Shown here in pieces: positions 25,535 to 34,503 of a stretch of DNA of 64,000 nucleotides. The position numbers and the translations under genes were made by a program. Origin of the DNA: Leptolyngbyaceae cyanobacterium M33_DOE_097 (GTDB lineage Bacteria > Cyanobacteriota > Cyanobacteriia > Leptolyngbyales > Leptolyngbyaceae); contig DVDV01000232.1 in the NCBI GenBank assembly GCA_015296075.1, positions 1-64,000 on the forward strand, in the 5' to 3' direction. Every line of letters starts with the position of its first letter. Within the stretch, counting starts at the first letter, position 1. Under the pieces are notes generated by a model. It was given only the letters and a program-made list of their open reading frames with translations, ran no database searches and had not been told where the DNA came from.

Positions 25535-26668
25535 TTAAAAGCTTTGCTCAACTGACACCGATCGCACCTCTCCATTTCGGCGAATAATCATCCGATCTTT
25601 CGAGACTTCCACCAGTGCCCAACCACTTGAACCAATACTCTCGCCCAATCGAAAACTTTGAACAACACCGTTTACCTCGATCAACGCAGCAGAGCGATCA
25701 CCCAACTCAACCACACCACGCAAAGTCCGCTTCACACCGGGTACAGTTAAAGCCGGGGGAGCCTTGACAGGCTGATTGGCAACACGAGGCTGAGCGGCTG
25801 CAGGAACCTGATTGGTAGCAGTAGGTGCCGTAGTAAAAGGTGCAGTTGGTGCCGTCTGTCTGCCATTGGGCAACAAATTAGTTGGCACTGGCAAGTTCGG
25901 CACATAGACTCGCGTTAAGCCCGTTGTCGGTGCTGAGTTCGGCTGTTGTAAGGGTGCTTGTGTCGGCGTACCGGGAATCGCGATCGCCGTTAAAGGAGGA
26001 TTTTCATCGGCGGCTGGTTTGGGAGCCATCGCCACTTTCTGGGAATTGGTTCGTCGCTCGATCGCATCCAACGACCGTTGAATATATTCAGAAAAACCAG
26101 GCGTCAGCGGGCGATCGCTCGATTCTGCGGGTTGATTTTGCAAAGCTACTTGCGAACCAGGCGGTTGACGCAACTCTTGATGCAACAACCAGGCTCCTAA
26201 AGTCAGAAGAACCGAAAAACAACCCGCCATCAACAACAGCCGATCCATCACGCGCGGCTTGGGGGGTTCTTCCAAGTTGGTCAGGGCTAGCATCTCCTCA
26301 TCCAGCGGATCATGCAGCTCTGGCAAGCTATTACCATGCAGTTGAATCGCCACTGGCACTTCCGTCTCGACTGGCATAACGGGCTGCGCTGGCGGGTCGG
26401 CGCTTTCGGTCTGAGTCGGCGGAATATCAGACGACGGCTCCGAGCCTGTAAATGCAGCTTTCGCCTTGCTGTCTTTCGCTCGCTCTGTCAACATATCAAG
26501 CGATCGCTCCACATCCATAAACAGATCATCCATCAGGCGATCAGCATAGGATTCAACCGAAAAACCACCGGCCCTGGCAGAGCGTTCTGACGCAACTGAA
26601 ACGGTCGCAGGGGAAGACGACTTTTTAGACGAAAACAGCGGATTGTGACGATTGGCATCTTGAGGCAT
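25535..26668 (-). CDS. Proline-rich single-pass protein with a GspC/PilP-like C-terminus
   Basis: A 377-residue protein if started at the ATG at 26668 (MPQDANRHNPLF); an earlier in-frame start at 26794 would add a hydrophobic stretch and looks less natural. A cytoplasmic region is followed by one membrane helix (about LLLMAGCFSVLLTLGAWLL), a long Pro/Ala/Thr-rich linker, and a compact C-terminal domain of about 65 residues beginning TLRGVVELGDRSAALIEVNG and ending IIRRNGEVRSVSVEQSF. This beta domain has the pattern of GspC homology-region or PilP domains (G-x-x-x-x-x-ALI...VNG...F-x-x-G). It could couple pilus or secretion machinery to the envelope. Other pil genes are not adjacent; pilT is 6 kb away. 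Confidence 0.65.
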   Translation of the reverse strand: MPQDANRHNPLFSSKKSSSPATVSVASERSARAGGFSVESYADRLMDDLFMDVERSLDMLTERAKDSKAKAAFTGSEPSSDIPPTQTESADPPAQPVMPVETEVPVAIQLHGNSLPELHDPLDEEMLALTNLEEPPKPRVMDRLLLMAGCFSVLLTLGAWLLHQELRQPPGSQVALQNQPAESSDRPLTPGFSEYIQRSLDAIERRTNSQKVAMAPKPAADENPPLTAIAIPGTPTQAPLQQPNSAPTTGLTRVYVPNLPVPTNLLPNGRQTAPTAPFTTAPTATNQVPAAAQPRVANQPVKAPPALTVPGVKRTLRGVVELGDRSAALIEVNGVVQSFRLGESIGSSGWALVEVSKDRMIIRRNGEVRSVSVEQSF

Positions 26669-26929
26669 ACGCGACGAACCAGAGAGATGAGACAACAAAA
26701 GAACTGGAGACGACAGAAGTATAGGAGATAAACCTAAAACGGGAAGAAAATTTATCAATCCCTTTACAGGCTTGAGATGCAACCCCCTGAGCAACCCAGT
26801 GAGCTGATTTACTTTAGCCCAAAACTTTCAGGATGCAAGGATATTTTGTCAACGATCGCGATCGTTGATCGATCTTCTTAACACGCAGATTCACACCAAA
26901 ATCTGGCGATCGACCAGTACATAAGTTTC

Positions 26930-28573
26930 TTAGCGGGTTCCTTCGACCAACGTTTGGCGTAGCGATTGCCGCTCAGCCTGCAGCAGTAGTCCATACTCTA
27001 AGCCTTCGACGACAGCATGGTAAGACGCTTCCAGAATGTTGCTAGATACCCCAACGGTCGTCCAGCGCTGGTGCCCATTGCTTGACTCGACCAGCACCCG
27101 CGTCTTAGCCGACGTGCCAGCCGCCCCATCCAAAATCCGCACTTTATAGTCCGTCAGATAAAATCCCTCGATTTCGGGGTAAAAGTTAACCAACGCCTTC
27201 CGCAGGGCTGCATCCAGCGCCGAAACCGGACCATTACCCTCGGCAGCCTCCAAAATATCCTGCCCATTCACCGATATTTTGACAGTCGCTAGAGAAGTAG
27301 TTTGCAGCGCGTCTGACCCTGCTTGCGCGTCGTAATGCACCTGAAAGCCCTTGATCACAAACGGGTGCGATCGCTGCCCTAAGACTTCACGCATTAACAG
27401 CTCAAAACTCGCCTCTGCCGCTTCAAACTGGTAGCCTTGATGCTCTAAGTCTTTCAACCGTTGCAGCATCAACCGACACTGTGGGTCTTGCTTGTCAAGC
27501 TGAATGCCAAAGCTCCGCGCCTTCGCCAGAATATTGCTCAACCCTGACTGATCAGAAATCACAATCCGACGCCGATTGCCCACGTGCTCTGGGGAGATGT
27601 GCTCATAGGTCAACGGATTGCGCTCAACCGCACTGACATGGATGCCCCCCTTATGAGCAAAGGCAGAAGCCCCCACAAAAGGCGCATGGTCATCGGGAGC
27701 CAAGTTCACAATTTCGCTGACCAGGCGGCTCGTTTCAGTCAGGCTCGTCAGGCGATCGCCCGGTAAACAGGGATAGCCCAGCTTCAACTGCAAATTGGGA
27801 ATAATCGAGCATAAGTTAGCATTGCCGCACCGCTCTCCGTAGCCGTTGATCGTGCCCTGCACCATCTGCGCTCCCGCCAGCACAGCCGCGATCGCATTCG
27901 CAACGGCCATCTCCCCATCGTTGTGGGTGTGAATCCCAATTTGAGGTAACACCGACTGCGCTTGCAAAAAGCATTTGACATCGCTCACAATCTGGCTGAT
28001 CTCATGGGGCATCGTGCCGCCATTGGTGTCACACAGCGTCAACCATTCCGCCCCTGCCGCGATCGCAGCTTTTAACGTCTCTAATGCGTAGGTTGGGTCG
28101 CATTTGTAACCATCAAACCAATGCTCAGCGTCATAAATGACCCGCCGCCCATTTGCCCGCAAGTAGGCGATCGTGTCGTGAATCATTGCCAGATTCTCGT
28201 CGAGCGTGGTTTTCAAGCCTTCCGTCACATGTAAATCCCAGGACTTACCAAAAATCGTGATCCAGCGCGTGCCAGCCGCAAGCAATGGCTGTAGTAGCGA
28301 ATCCTCCGCCGCAGATACATTCGGTCGTCGGGTTGAACAAAATGCGACTAATTCCGCTTGGCTCAACGGGGTTTCTTGCATTTGCCAGAAAAACTGCACG
28401 TCTTTGGGGTTCGCCCCTGGCCACCCCCCCTCAATAAAGGGAATGCCCAGGCGATCGAGCCGATGAGCAATCCGAATTTTGTCGTCGATCGAGAGCGCTA
28501 GCCCTTCTCGCTGGGCACCATCTCGCAAAGTTGTGTCGTAAATCGAGACCAGAGGTAAAGTCGCGTAGGTCAT
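26930..28573 (-). CDS. cimA: Citramalate synthase
   Basis: This 547-residue member of the LeuA/HCS family condenses pyruvate and acetyl-CoA into (R)-citramalate, giving a threonine-independent route to 2-oxobutyrate and isoleucine. It has the catalytic IYDTTLRDGAQREG, EGGWPGANPKD (the GG-W-P-G-A-N pattern separates CimA from LeuA), the metal-binding HTHNDGEMAVANA, NGYGERCGNANL, and a C-terminal LeuA-type regulatory domain. I chose the ATG at 28573 (MTYATLPLVSI). A separate leuA is present at 35352, which supports the assignment. Confidence 0.93.
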   Translation of the reverse strand: MTYATLPLVSIYDTTLRDGAQREGLALSIDDKIRIAHRLDRLGIPFIEGGWPGANPKDVQFFWQMQETPLSQAELVAFCSTRRPNVSAAEDSLLQPLLAAGTRWITIFGKSWDLHVTEGLKTTLDENLAMIHDTIAYLRANGRRVIYDAEHWFDGYKCDPTYALETLKAAIAAGAEWLTLCDTNGGTMPHEISQIVSDVKCFLQAQSVLPQIGIHTHNDGEMAVANAIAAVLAGAQMVQGTINGYGERCGNANLCSIIPNLQLKLGYPCLPGDRLTSLTETSRLVSEIVNLAPDDHAPFVGASAFAHKGGIHVSAVERNPLTYEHISPEHVGNRRRIVISDQSGLSNILAKARSFGIQLDKQDPQCRLMLQRLKDLEHQGYQFEAAEASFELLMREVLGQRSHPFVIKGFQVHYDAQAGSDALQTTSLATVKISVNGQDILEAAEGNGPVSALDAALRKALVNFYPEIEGFYLTDYKVRILDGAAGTSAKTRVLVESSNGHQRWTTVGVSSNILEASYHAVVEGLEYGLLLQAERQSLRQTLVEGTR

Positions 28574-28998
28574 GAAACACCTGAAAAGTGAGGCGATAGA
28601 CATCTCATTGTAGAAAAAGCAAGTCGCTTCCTGCCGTCCCTGTCAGGATTTGATAGAGTCCAAGAAATTCTTCATTTATTGAAATATTTCGTTGTTGTTG
28701 ATTTGAAAGTCTGATACGCATACAAAGAAGCAGAAGAGAGGCGTAAAAAGAATAAATGTGACTCATCAGAAGCGGGGTTAAAACAAGCTGCACCTCGCTG
28801 TCATAAGCTTCTACGGCTTGAGATTTCATCGTTGTTATTCGGCTTTACTCGGCTCTCAGTCAGATCCTAAATTGCAATTTCTTTCTGCCAAATTTCCCCT
28901 TCCCTTTACGACTCCTTAGCCCAAAAGTGCACCACCTATGGCAATCTGGAAAGCAGAATAAATAAAGGTCAAATTTCGTAATTTCCTTCGCATCTCTT
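28574..28998. promoter_or_regulatory. Divergent spacer between cimA and ispG
   Basis: About 425 bp without a convincing gene. It should contain promoters for both genes. No riboswitch fold or operator could be recognised. Short open frames here lack codon bias and ribosome sites. Confidence 0.4.
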
Positions 28999-30231
28999 AT
29001 GCAAACTCTGCCTAGTCCTCCCGCTGCTTCATCTACTGCGCCTGCTGATACCCTCTCAACAAATCCAGCGATTCAGCGCCGTAAGACTCGCCCTGTTCAG
29101 GTGGGCAACATCACGATCGGGGGAGACAATCCAGTAGTTGTCCAATCCATGATTAATGAAGACACCCTCGATATTGACGCATCGGTCAGTGCCATTCGAC
29201 GGTTGCACGAGATTGGTTGTGAAATTGTGCGGGTGACAGTGCCCAGCATTGCCCATGCCGCGGCCCTGGCAGAGATCAAACAAAAGTTGGTCGCGACTTA
29301 CCAGCCCGTGCCGATCGTTGCAGACGTACACCACAACGGCATGAAAATTGCGCTAGAGGTTGCTAAGCACATCGATAAAGTGCGGATCAATCCGGGTCTA
29401 TATGTGTTTGAGAAGCCCAAGAGCGATCGCACAGAGTATACCCAGGCAGAGTTTGACGAAATCGGCGAAAAAATTCGCGAAACTCTTGCGCCTCTGGTTA
29501 TTACGCTACGTGACCAGGGTAAAGCCATGCGCATTGGGGTCAACCACGGTTCTCTTGCTGAGCGGATGCTATTCACCTATGGCGACACGCCCGAAGGTAT
29601 GGTTGAGTCGGCGCTTGAGTTCATTCGCATTTGCGAGTCGCTCGATTTTTACAACATTGTAATTTCGCTCAAAGCCTCGCGAGTGCCTGTCATGCTGGCG
29701 GCAAACCGTCTCATGGTGCAACGCATGAATGAGCTGGGGATGGAGTATCCCTTACATTTAGGTGTTACCGAAGCTGGCGATGGCGAATATGGCCGAATTA
29801 AATCCACCACTGGAATTGGCACCCTCCTGGCTGAAGGGATTGGCGACACCATCCGCGTTTCGCTAACAGAAGCACCTGAAAAGGAAATCCCTGTCTGCTA
29901 CAGCATTCTGCAAGCCCTTGGTCTGCGCCGCACAATGGTTGAGTATGTGGCGTGTCCTTCTTGTGGACGGACGCTGTTTAACCTCGAAGAGGTGCTGCAC
30001 CTGGTGCGGGAAGCGACTAAGCACCTGACTGGCCTCAACATTGCCGTAATGGGCTGCATTGTGAATGGCCCAGGTGAAATGGCAGATGCTGACTACGGTT
30101 ATGTCGGTAAGCAAGCGGGTTACATTGCACTTTACCGGGGCAAGGAAGAAATTAAACGGGTGCCCGAATCAGAGGGAGTACAAGAATTGATCAAATTGAT
30201 TCAGGCGGATGGTCGTTGGGTTGATCCATAG
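28999..30231 (+). CDS. ispG: 4-hydroxy-3-methylbut-2-enyl diphosphate synthase
   Basis: This 410-residue [4Fe-4S] enzyme of the MEP pathway converts MEcPP to HMBPP, using ferredoxin as reductant in cyanobacteria. The cluster ligands are C319 and C322 (CPSCGRTLF), C353 and E360 (CIVNGPGE). The TIM-barrel part has [28 protein letters not shown] and GVTEAG. An N-terminal extension of about 28 Ala/Ser/Pro-rich residues precedes the usual [10 protein letters not shown] start. Confidence 0.97.
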   Translation: MQTLPSPPAASSTAPADTLSTNPAIQRRKTRPVQVGNITIGGDNPVVVQSMINEDTLDIDASVSAIRRLHEIGCEIVRVTVPSIAHAAALAEIKQKLVATYQPVPIVADVHHNGMKIALEVAKHIDKVRINPGLYVFEKPKSDRTEYTQAEFDEIGEKIRETLAPLVITLRDQGKAMRIGVNHGSLAERMLFTYGDTPEGMVESALEFIRICESLDFYNIVISLKASRVPVMLAANRLMVQRMNELGMEYPLHLGVTEAGDGEYGRIKSTTGIGTLLAEGIGDTIRVSLTEAPEKEIPVCYSILQALGLRRTMVEYVACPSCGRTLFNLEEVLHLVREATKHLTGLNIAVMGCIVNGPGEMADADYGYVGKQAGYIALYRGKEEIKRVPESEGVQELIKLIQADGRWVDP

Positions 30232-30455
30232 ACTATTTTTGATGAGTAGTACCTGATTCTTTGGAAAGCGTCATCTCCCTCAAGAAAGAATGCGATCGCC
30301 CAATTTGACAAGCTTTTGTAAGCAGATGTTGCGATCGCATTACGAATCTTTAAATCGTTCAAAATTCCTCAGAATCTTGCACAAGATCTCCTGATAGGTC
30401 ACATTTGGCTATGCTAGATTGAGCATAATCTTTTTGCAGTCTTTCCAAAGTCATT

Positions 30456-31739
30456 ATGGGAATTACGAAACGAGCGCTTGTTTTAGGTTCAACTGCAGTT
30501 GCTGTGAGTGCTGTAATTGTTACCGGAGCAGGACTCCACCTTTCTGAAGGACAAGCCTTCTTTCGAGATAGCCCTAAAGAAATTGTTGATGAAGTTTGGC
30601 AAATTATTGATCGCACCTATTTAGATGCCACCTTTAATCAGGTCGATTGGAAGTCGGTGCGCAAAGAATATTTGAACCGCAGCTACACCAACAAAGAAGA
30701 AGCTTATAAAGCGATTCGCGAAATGCTGAAAAAGCTTGACGATCCATATACCCGCTTCATGGATCCTCAAGAATATCGCAACATGCAGATTGATACCTCT
30801 GGTGAGTTGACCGGGGTGGGGATCCAGCTTGCCGCAGATGAAAAAACCAAAAAATTGACCGTTGTTTCCCCAATTGAAGATTCTCCTGCTTCTAGAGCAG
30901 GTATTTTGGCAAAAGACATCATTTCCTCAATTGATGGCAAGAGCACTGAGGGAATGGATGTTAATCAAGCTGTTACCCTGATTCGGGGGCAACCCGGTAC
31001 AAAAGTTATTCTCGGTATTCAACGGGGTGAAGAGCAACTCAAGTTTGAGTTAACCCGCGCGCGCATTGAGTTGCACGCTGTAAAAGCGTCTGTGCAACAG
31101 TCGCCTGAAGGTCAGGTTGGTTATATCCGCTTGACTCAATTTAGTGCTAATTCGCCTAGCGACATGCGCAAAGCCGTCGAAGATTTAGAGAAAAAGAATG
31201 TGAACGGCTACGTGCTTGATTTGCGCTCTAATCCGGGTGGCCTACTCTACGCCAGCATCGAGATCGCGCGAATGTTTATTCGAGACGGGTCGATTGTATC
31301 GACAGTGAACCGTCAGGGTGAACAAGAGCGCGAAGAGGCGAACCGCCGCAACCTGACAAACAAGCCAATTGTTGTCTTAGTAGATGATGGCTCTGCAAGT
31401 GCCAGTGAGATTCTCTCTGGTGCCCTGCAAGACAATAAGCGAGCGGTAGTTGTAGGTACCAAGACCTTTGGTAAGGGCCTCGTGCAATCGGTGCGTGGGT
31501 TGGGTGATGGCTCTGCTTTAGCAGTGACGATCGCCAAGTATTTAACGCCCAGTGGCCGCGATATCAACAAACATGGCATTGACCCTGATGTTGAAATCAA
31601 ACTGACGGATGATCAGCGCAAGTTTCTGATTACAAACCAGAAGCTAGGCACCCAAGAAGATCCCCAATACACCAAAGCCATGGATGTATTGAACACCGAG
31701 ATCAAAGCCCAACGCGAAAATCGGCGAGCTGCCAGCTAG
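30456..31739 (+). CDS. Carboxyl-terminal processing protease (S41, CtpA family)
   Basis: A 427-residue exported protease. The N-terminal hydrophobic segment (ALVLGSTAVAVSAVIVTGAGL) is a signal or anchor. The PDZ domain spans about 117-200 (GVGIQLAADEKTKKLTVVSP). The Ser-Lys dyad fits S315 in DGSASASEIL and K340 in KTFGKG, spaced 25 residues as in algal CtpA. Cyanobacterial CtpA matures the D1 precursor of photosystem II, while CtpB and CtpC paralogues have other roles. I cannot decide which this is from sequence alone. An intrinsic terminator lies directly downstream. Confidence 0.93.
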   Translation: MGITKRALVLGSTAVAVSAVIVTGAGLHLSEGQAFFRDSPKEIVDEVWQIIDRTYLDATFNQVDWKSVRKEYLNRSYTNKEEAYKAIREMLKKLDDPYTRFMDPQEYRNMQIDTSGELTGVGIQLAADEKTKKLTVVSPIEDSPASRAGILAKDIISSIDGKSTEGMDVNQAVTLIRGQPGTKVILGIQRGEEQLKFELTRARIELHAVKASVQQSPEGQVGYIRLTQFSANSPSDMRKAVEDLEKKNVNGYVLDLRSNPGGLLYASIEIARMFIRDGSIVSTVNRQGEQEREEANRRNLTNKPIVVLVDDGSASASEILSGALQDNKRAVVVGTKTFGKGLVQSVRGLGDGSALAVTIAKYLTPSGRDINKHGIDPDVEIKLTDDQRKFLITNQKLGTQEDPQYTKAMDVLNTEIKAQRENRRAAS

Positions 31740-31768
31740 GGCGTTTTCTCAGCATTCTCCTGAGTCAG

Positions 31769-31803
31769 ATAGAAGACATCGTTGAATGTCTTCTATTTTT
31801 TGT
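31769..31803 (+). terminator. Terminator after the ctp gene
   Basis: ATAGAAGACAT (31769-31779) pairs with ATGTCTTCTAT (31786-31796), with a 6-nt loop and a run of T's directly after the stem. Confidence 0.9.
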
Positions 31804-31841
31804 TAGGGGTAGTCGCAAAATATAATCCTACGCACTAAGGT

Positions 31842-31940
31842 GCTGGAGTTTGGACTAATCCAAAAAATACGCCACATTTAGAGGGGCGAACCGCCGTTTG
31901 CCCTTGCGTATAGTGGAAAATTGCATTTAGTCTAAAGTTC
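31842..31940. repeat. Dispersed repeat, copy B
   Basis: This 99-bp copy of the element at 19677-19790 lies in the same orientation and lacks the 14-bp insert of copy A. It runs from GCTGGAGTTTGG to ATTTAGTCTAAAGTTC and also begins soon after a terminator. A separate perfect hairpin, ACAAGGGGCT/AGCCCCTTGT (31952-31973), follows 12 bp later. Confidence 0.75.
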
Positions 31941-31990
31941 AAAAGGTGAGGACAAGGGGCTTCAGCCCCTTGTTACTTCAGAGTTGGTTT

Positions 31991-32020
31991 AATGTCCTAA
32001 ACTCAACGCGTGCTGCTATG
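31991..32020. repeat. Short dispersed repeat, inverted copy
   Basis: Read on the minus strand this 30-mer ends TTTAGGACATT and starts with ATAGC, as does the plus-strand segment at 34170-34199. About 20 of 30 positions agree, with 12 identical at the end. Confidence 0.45.
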
Positions 32021-32054
32021 GCGTTTGTTTATCTACCAGGGCACCCAGTCCTTA

Positions 32055-32234
32055 CTATTGGGGCTGGCACTTTCCTGCCCGAATCAGCCCAACTCGACGG
32101 GCGATCGCTTCAGCTTCTGAGGCAAACGGGCCCCATTGCTCACGGCTAGCATCTTCCTGATCAGGAGGATGTGGCACAATCACACAATGGCCATTCGCTT
32201 GCTTCACAATAAACCACTGATCTGACGTATTCAT
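32055..32234 (-). CDS. Small conserved-looking protein, 59 residues
   Basis: Read directly on the minus strand. It starts MNTSDQWFIVKQANGHCVIV and ends IRAGKCQPQ. The body PPDQEDASREQWGPFASEAEAI looks like a small single-domain protein: two beta strands (WFIVKQANG, HCVIVP), then WGPF-A-S-x-x-E-A-I-A, a phrase typical of short cyanobacterial proteins whose domain copies a signal such as W-G-P-F-x-T-xx-E-A. Function is unknown. A HIP1 site lies inside the gene and codon use resembles that of the neighbours, both of which suggest a real native gene. It lies between the ctp and pilT genes and points the other way. Confidence 0.75.
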   Translation of the reverse strand: MNTSDQWFIVKQANGHCVIVPHPPDQEDASREQWGPFASEAEAIARRVGLIRAGKCQPQ

Positions 32235-32726
32235 CGCTTCACACTGCCTCCATATCCGAGGTTCTCGCTAGCAGCTTACCTCAAGCTCTTGGATTTGGCT
32301 GCGTGATAAAGTTGCTCGCATCATTAGAAGAGGTTTGGGCTGATTCTGATTTTTGTTGTGTCTAATTGATCAGGCTCAAACAGTCTTACCGCAGTTAAGG
32401 AAAGCACAACTCGCAAATAATTTGGTTAATAAATTGATTTAAACAAAGCGCGATCGTAGATTTTACCGAAAACGGCAACGCCCGCTGGGCAAGTGTTCTA
32501 TACAATCACTGATAGTGTGATACTAATTTTGGGCAAACTTCTGTTTGGATGAGTGTCTGTTATTTTAGTAGCATTGCGTTGATGACAACATCAAATGGGT
32601 GCAGAACATATAACAAATCGTTCCAACGCAGACTTGAAGCAGACAGGTTGTGGCTAAAAAGACAATCAAGCATCCTAGTTAGCATCCATCATCAGCGTTT
32701 TTACCTCTCTCCAGGAAAGCAGCACC
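32235..32726. promoter_or_regulatory. Leader and promoter region of pilT
   Basis: About 490 bp, AT-rich, with no gene. AGGAAAG about 10 nt before the pilT ATG (32713-32719) is its ribosome site. The shared promoter zone with the small gene at 32055-32234 lies here. No operator recognised. Confidence 0.4.
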
Positions 32727-34094
32727 ATGAGTGACCCACAACGTTCTCCCGCTTCCCCTCCACCGCCACCTCGCGTTCCACCTGTGCCACCGCCACCCCG
32801 CGCCACTGTCAACAATGGTGCGACCGTTGCGGCCACTCAGCAGGTGATGGCTCCCTCCCATGCGGGTAACCCAACCGTGGTGAACGTTAATGCGGCCAGT
32901 CCCAATCCAACGGTTGCAGCACCTCCGGCTGGCAACCCTACGGTTGTCTCTAGCCCAGCGACTCCTGGTTATCGCCCAACCAAGCCACCCACAACTCCAA
33001 CTGCGGCTCCTTCACGGGGCGGTTTGCCCGATGGCGCACCAACCCTGGCCGAAATTATCAGACATGCTTACGATAAAGGGTTTTCAGACGTTCATGTTGG
33101 GGTCGGTGAAGTTCCCCGTTATCGTAACCGGGGTGAAATTGAGCCAACCGATTGGCCTGAAACCGATCGCGCCACTTTCTACAGTTGGTTGCACGAGATT
33201 TTAACCGAAGAAGAGATTCGCGGATTTGAGGAAACACTCGACTTTGACGGTGCAACTCAGTACGACTTTGCCCGCGTTCGGATCAATATCTTCGACTCGC
33301 TGCATGGTCCGGCAATGGTCATGCGTCTGATTCCGCTCAAGATCCTCACAATGGAGCAGCTCAACCTGCCCCCTGTGTTTAAGGATATCTGCCACTACCA
33401 CAAGGGTTTGATTCTAATTACAGGGCCAACGGGTTCAGGTAAATCAACGACGCTTGCGGCGATGATTGATTACATCAACAAGGAGATGCCCAAGCACATC
33501 ATTACGATTGAGGACCCAATCGAATTTGTGCATCGGAGCCAGAAAGCGTTAATCAAACACCGCGAAGTTGGAATTCACACCCGCAAGTTCGAAAATGCGC
33601 TAAAAGCCTCCCTGCGGGAAGACCCTGATATTATTCTGGTGGGCGAAATGCGGGACAAGGAAACCGTTAACACTGCACTAAAAGCCGCCCAAACAGGTCA
33701 CTTAGTCATGGGAACGTTGCACACCAATAGTGCTGTGAAGACGATTGAGCGGATTCTGCAATTGTATGAACCCGACCAGCAGACACCCATTCGTATCTCC
33801 ATTGCTGAGTCTCTAGTTGCCGTCATCGCTCAGGGCTTGTGTCGCACAACCGATGGAAAGCGGGCTGCTTTTCACGACATTCTGATTAATACCGATGCCA
33901 TCAAAGACTATATCCGTCGGGGTGATTTAGACGAGGTTGAGCAAATCATTCCCCGTTGTACCTTTGACGGTATGTGTACGATGAACCAATCGCTTTACAA
34001 ACTGTACGAAGCAGGCCGCATTACCGAAGAAACCGCGCTAGAAATGTCACCGAAGCCAAATGAGATGGCGCAAGCACTCAGAGGGCGTGTTTAA
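32727..34094 (+). CDS. pilT: Type IV pilus retraction ATPase
   Basis: A 455-residue hexameric motor that depolymerises type IV pili and drives twitching and phototaxis. The core has Walker A GPTGSGKSTT, an Asp box near ITIEDPIEF, Walker B DIILVGEMRD, the His box HLVMGTLHTNSAVKTI and AQGLCRT. The first 110 residues are a Pro-rich, disordered extension with the phrase AGNPTVV twice, as in cyanobacterial PilT1. It lacks any close pil neighbour. A terminator follows. Confidence 0.95.
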   Translation: MSDPQRSPASPPPPPRVPPVPPPPRATVNNGATVAATQQVMAPSHAGNPTVVNVNAASPNPTVAAPPAGNPTVVSSPATPGYRPTKPPTTPTAAPSRGGLPDGAPTLAEIIRHAYDKGFSDVHVGVGEVPRYRNRGEIEPTDWPETDRATFYSWLHEILTEEEIRGFEETLDFDGATQYDFARVRINIFDSLHGPAMVMRLIPLKILTMEQLNLPPVFKDICHYHKGLILITGPTGSGKSTTLAAMIDYINKEMPKHIITIEDPIEFVHRSQKALIKHREVGIHTRKFENALKASLREDPDIILVGEMRDKETVNTALKAAQTGHLVMGTLHTNSAVKTIERILQLYEPDQQTPIRISIAESLVAVIAQGLCRTTDGKRAAFHDILINTDAIKDYIRRGDLDEVEQIIPRCTFDGMCTMNQSLYKLYEAGRITEETALEMSPKPNEMAQALRGRV

Positions 34095-34126
34095 CGGTTG
34101 CCAGTCAACTAATAAGAAGTACTCCA

Positions 34127-34153
34127 AAGGGTAGCAAACGCTGCCCTTTTTCA
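34127..34153 (+). terminator. pilT terminator
   Basis: AAAGGGTAGC (34127-34136) pairs with GCTGCCCTTT (34141-34150), with one G-U pair and a 4-nt loop, followed by T's. It lies 32 nt after the pilT stop. Confidence 0.8.
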
Positions 34154-34503
34154 TTTTTAACGCTGTTCTATAGCCGTCGCCAGTTGGTTTAGGACATTGA
34201 AAATAAAGGGGGTTGTGAGGCTGCGCCCCCAGCCAAGGATTCCACCTCTGCCTCCCGTCCTAACCTAGTAAACCAACTTTGCCAGATAGAGAAACCAATG
34301 ACCAATGGCTCAGTCATTATCGACCCTGCAAAGTTCTTGTGGTGAACTACTTGATGACTACCATTCTAATCTCCGGTAGATCGAGAACTGAAGCCTTTTT
34401 GAAGTAAGGCGGCAGCAATCCTGAAATGTTTGCTTAGGATTCTGAGAAGTGGGTGTGCTTATCGTTATGCTGATGACAGCGATCGCCCAGAGAGGACGAT
34501 TCC
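34154..34503. other. Spacer with short repeats upstream of the KaiB-domain gene
   Basis: Non-coding. It holds the short repeat at 34170-34199 (shared with 31991-32020) and a G5/C5 hairpin at 34208-34230, which resembles the GC-rich patch near 23413. AGAGGA at 34491-34496 serves the TTG start of the next gene. Confidence 0.45.
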
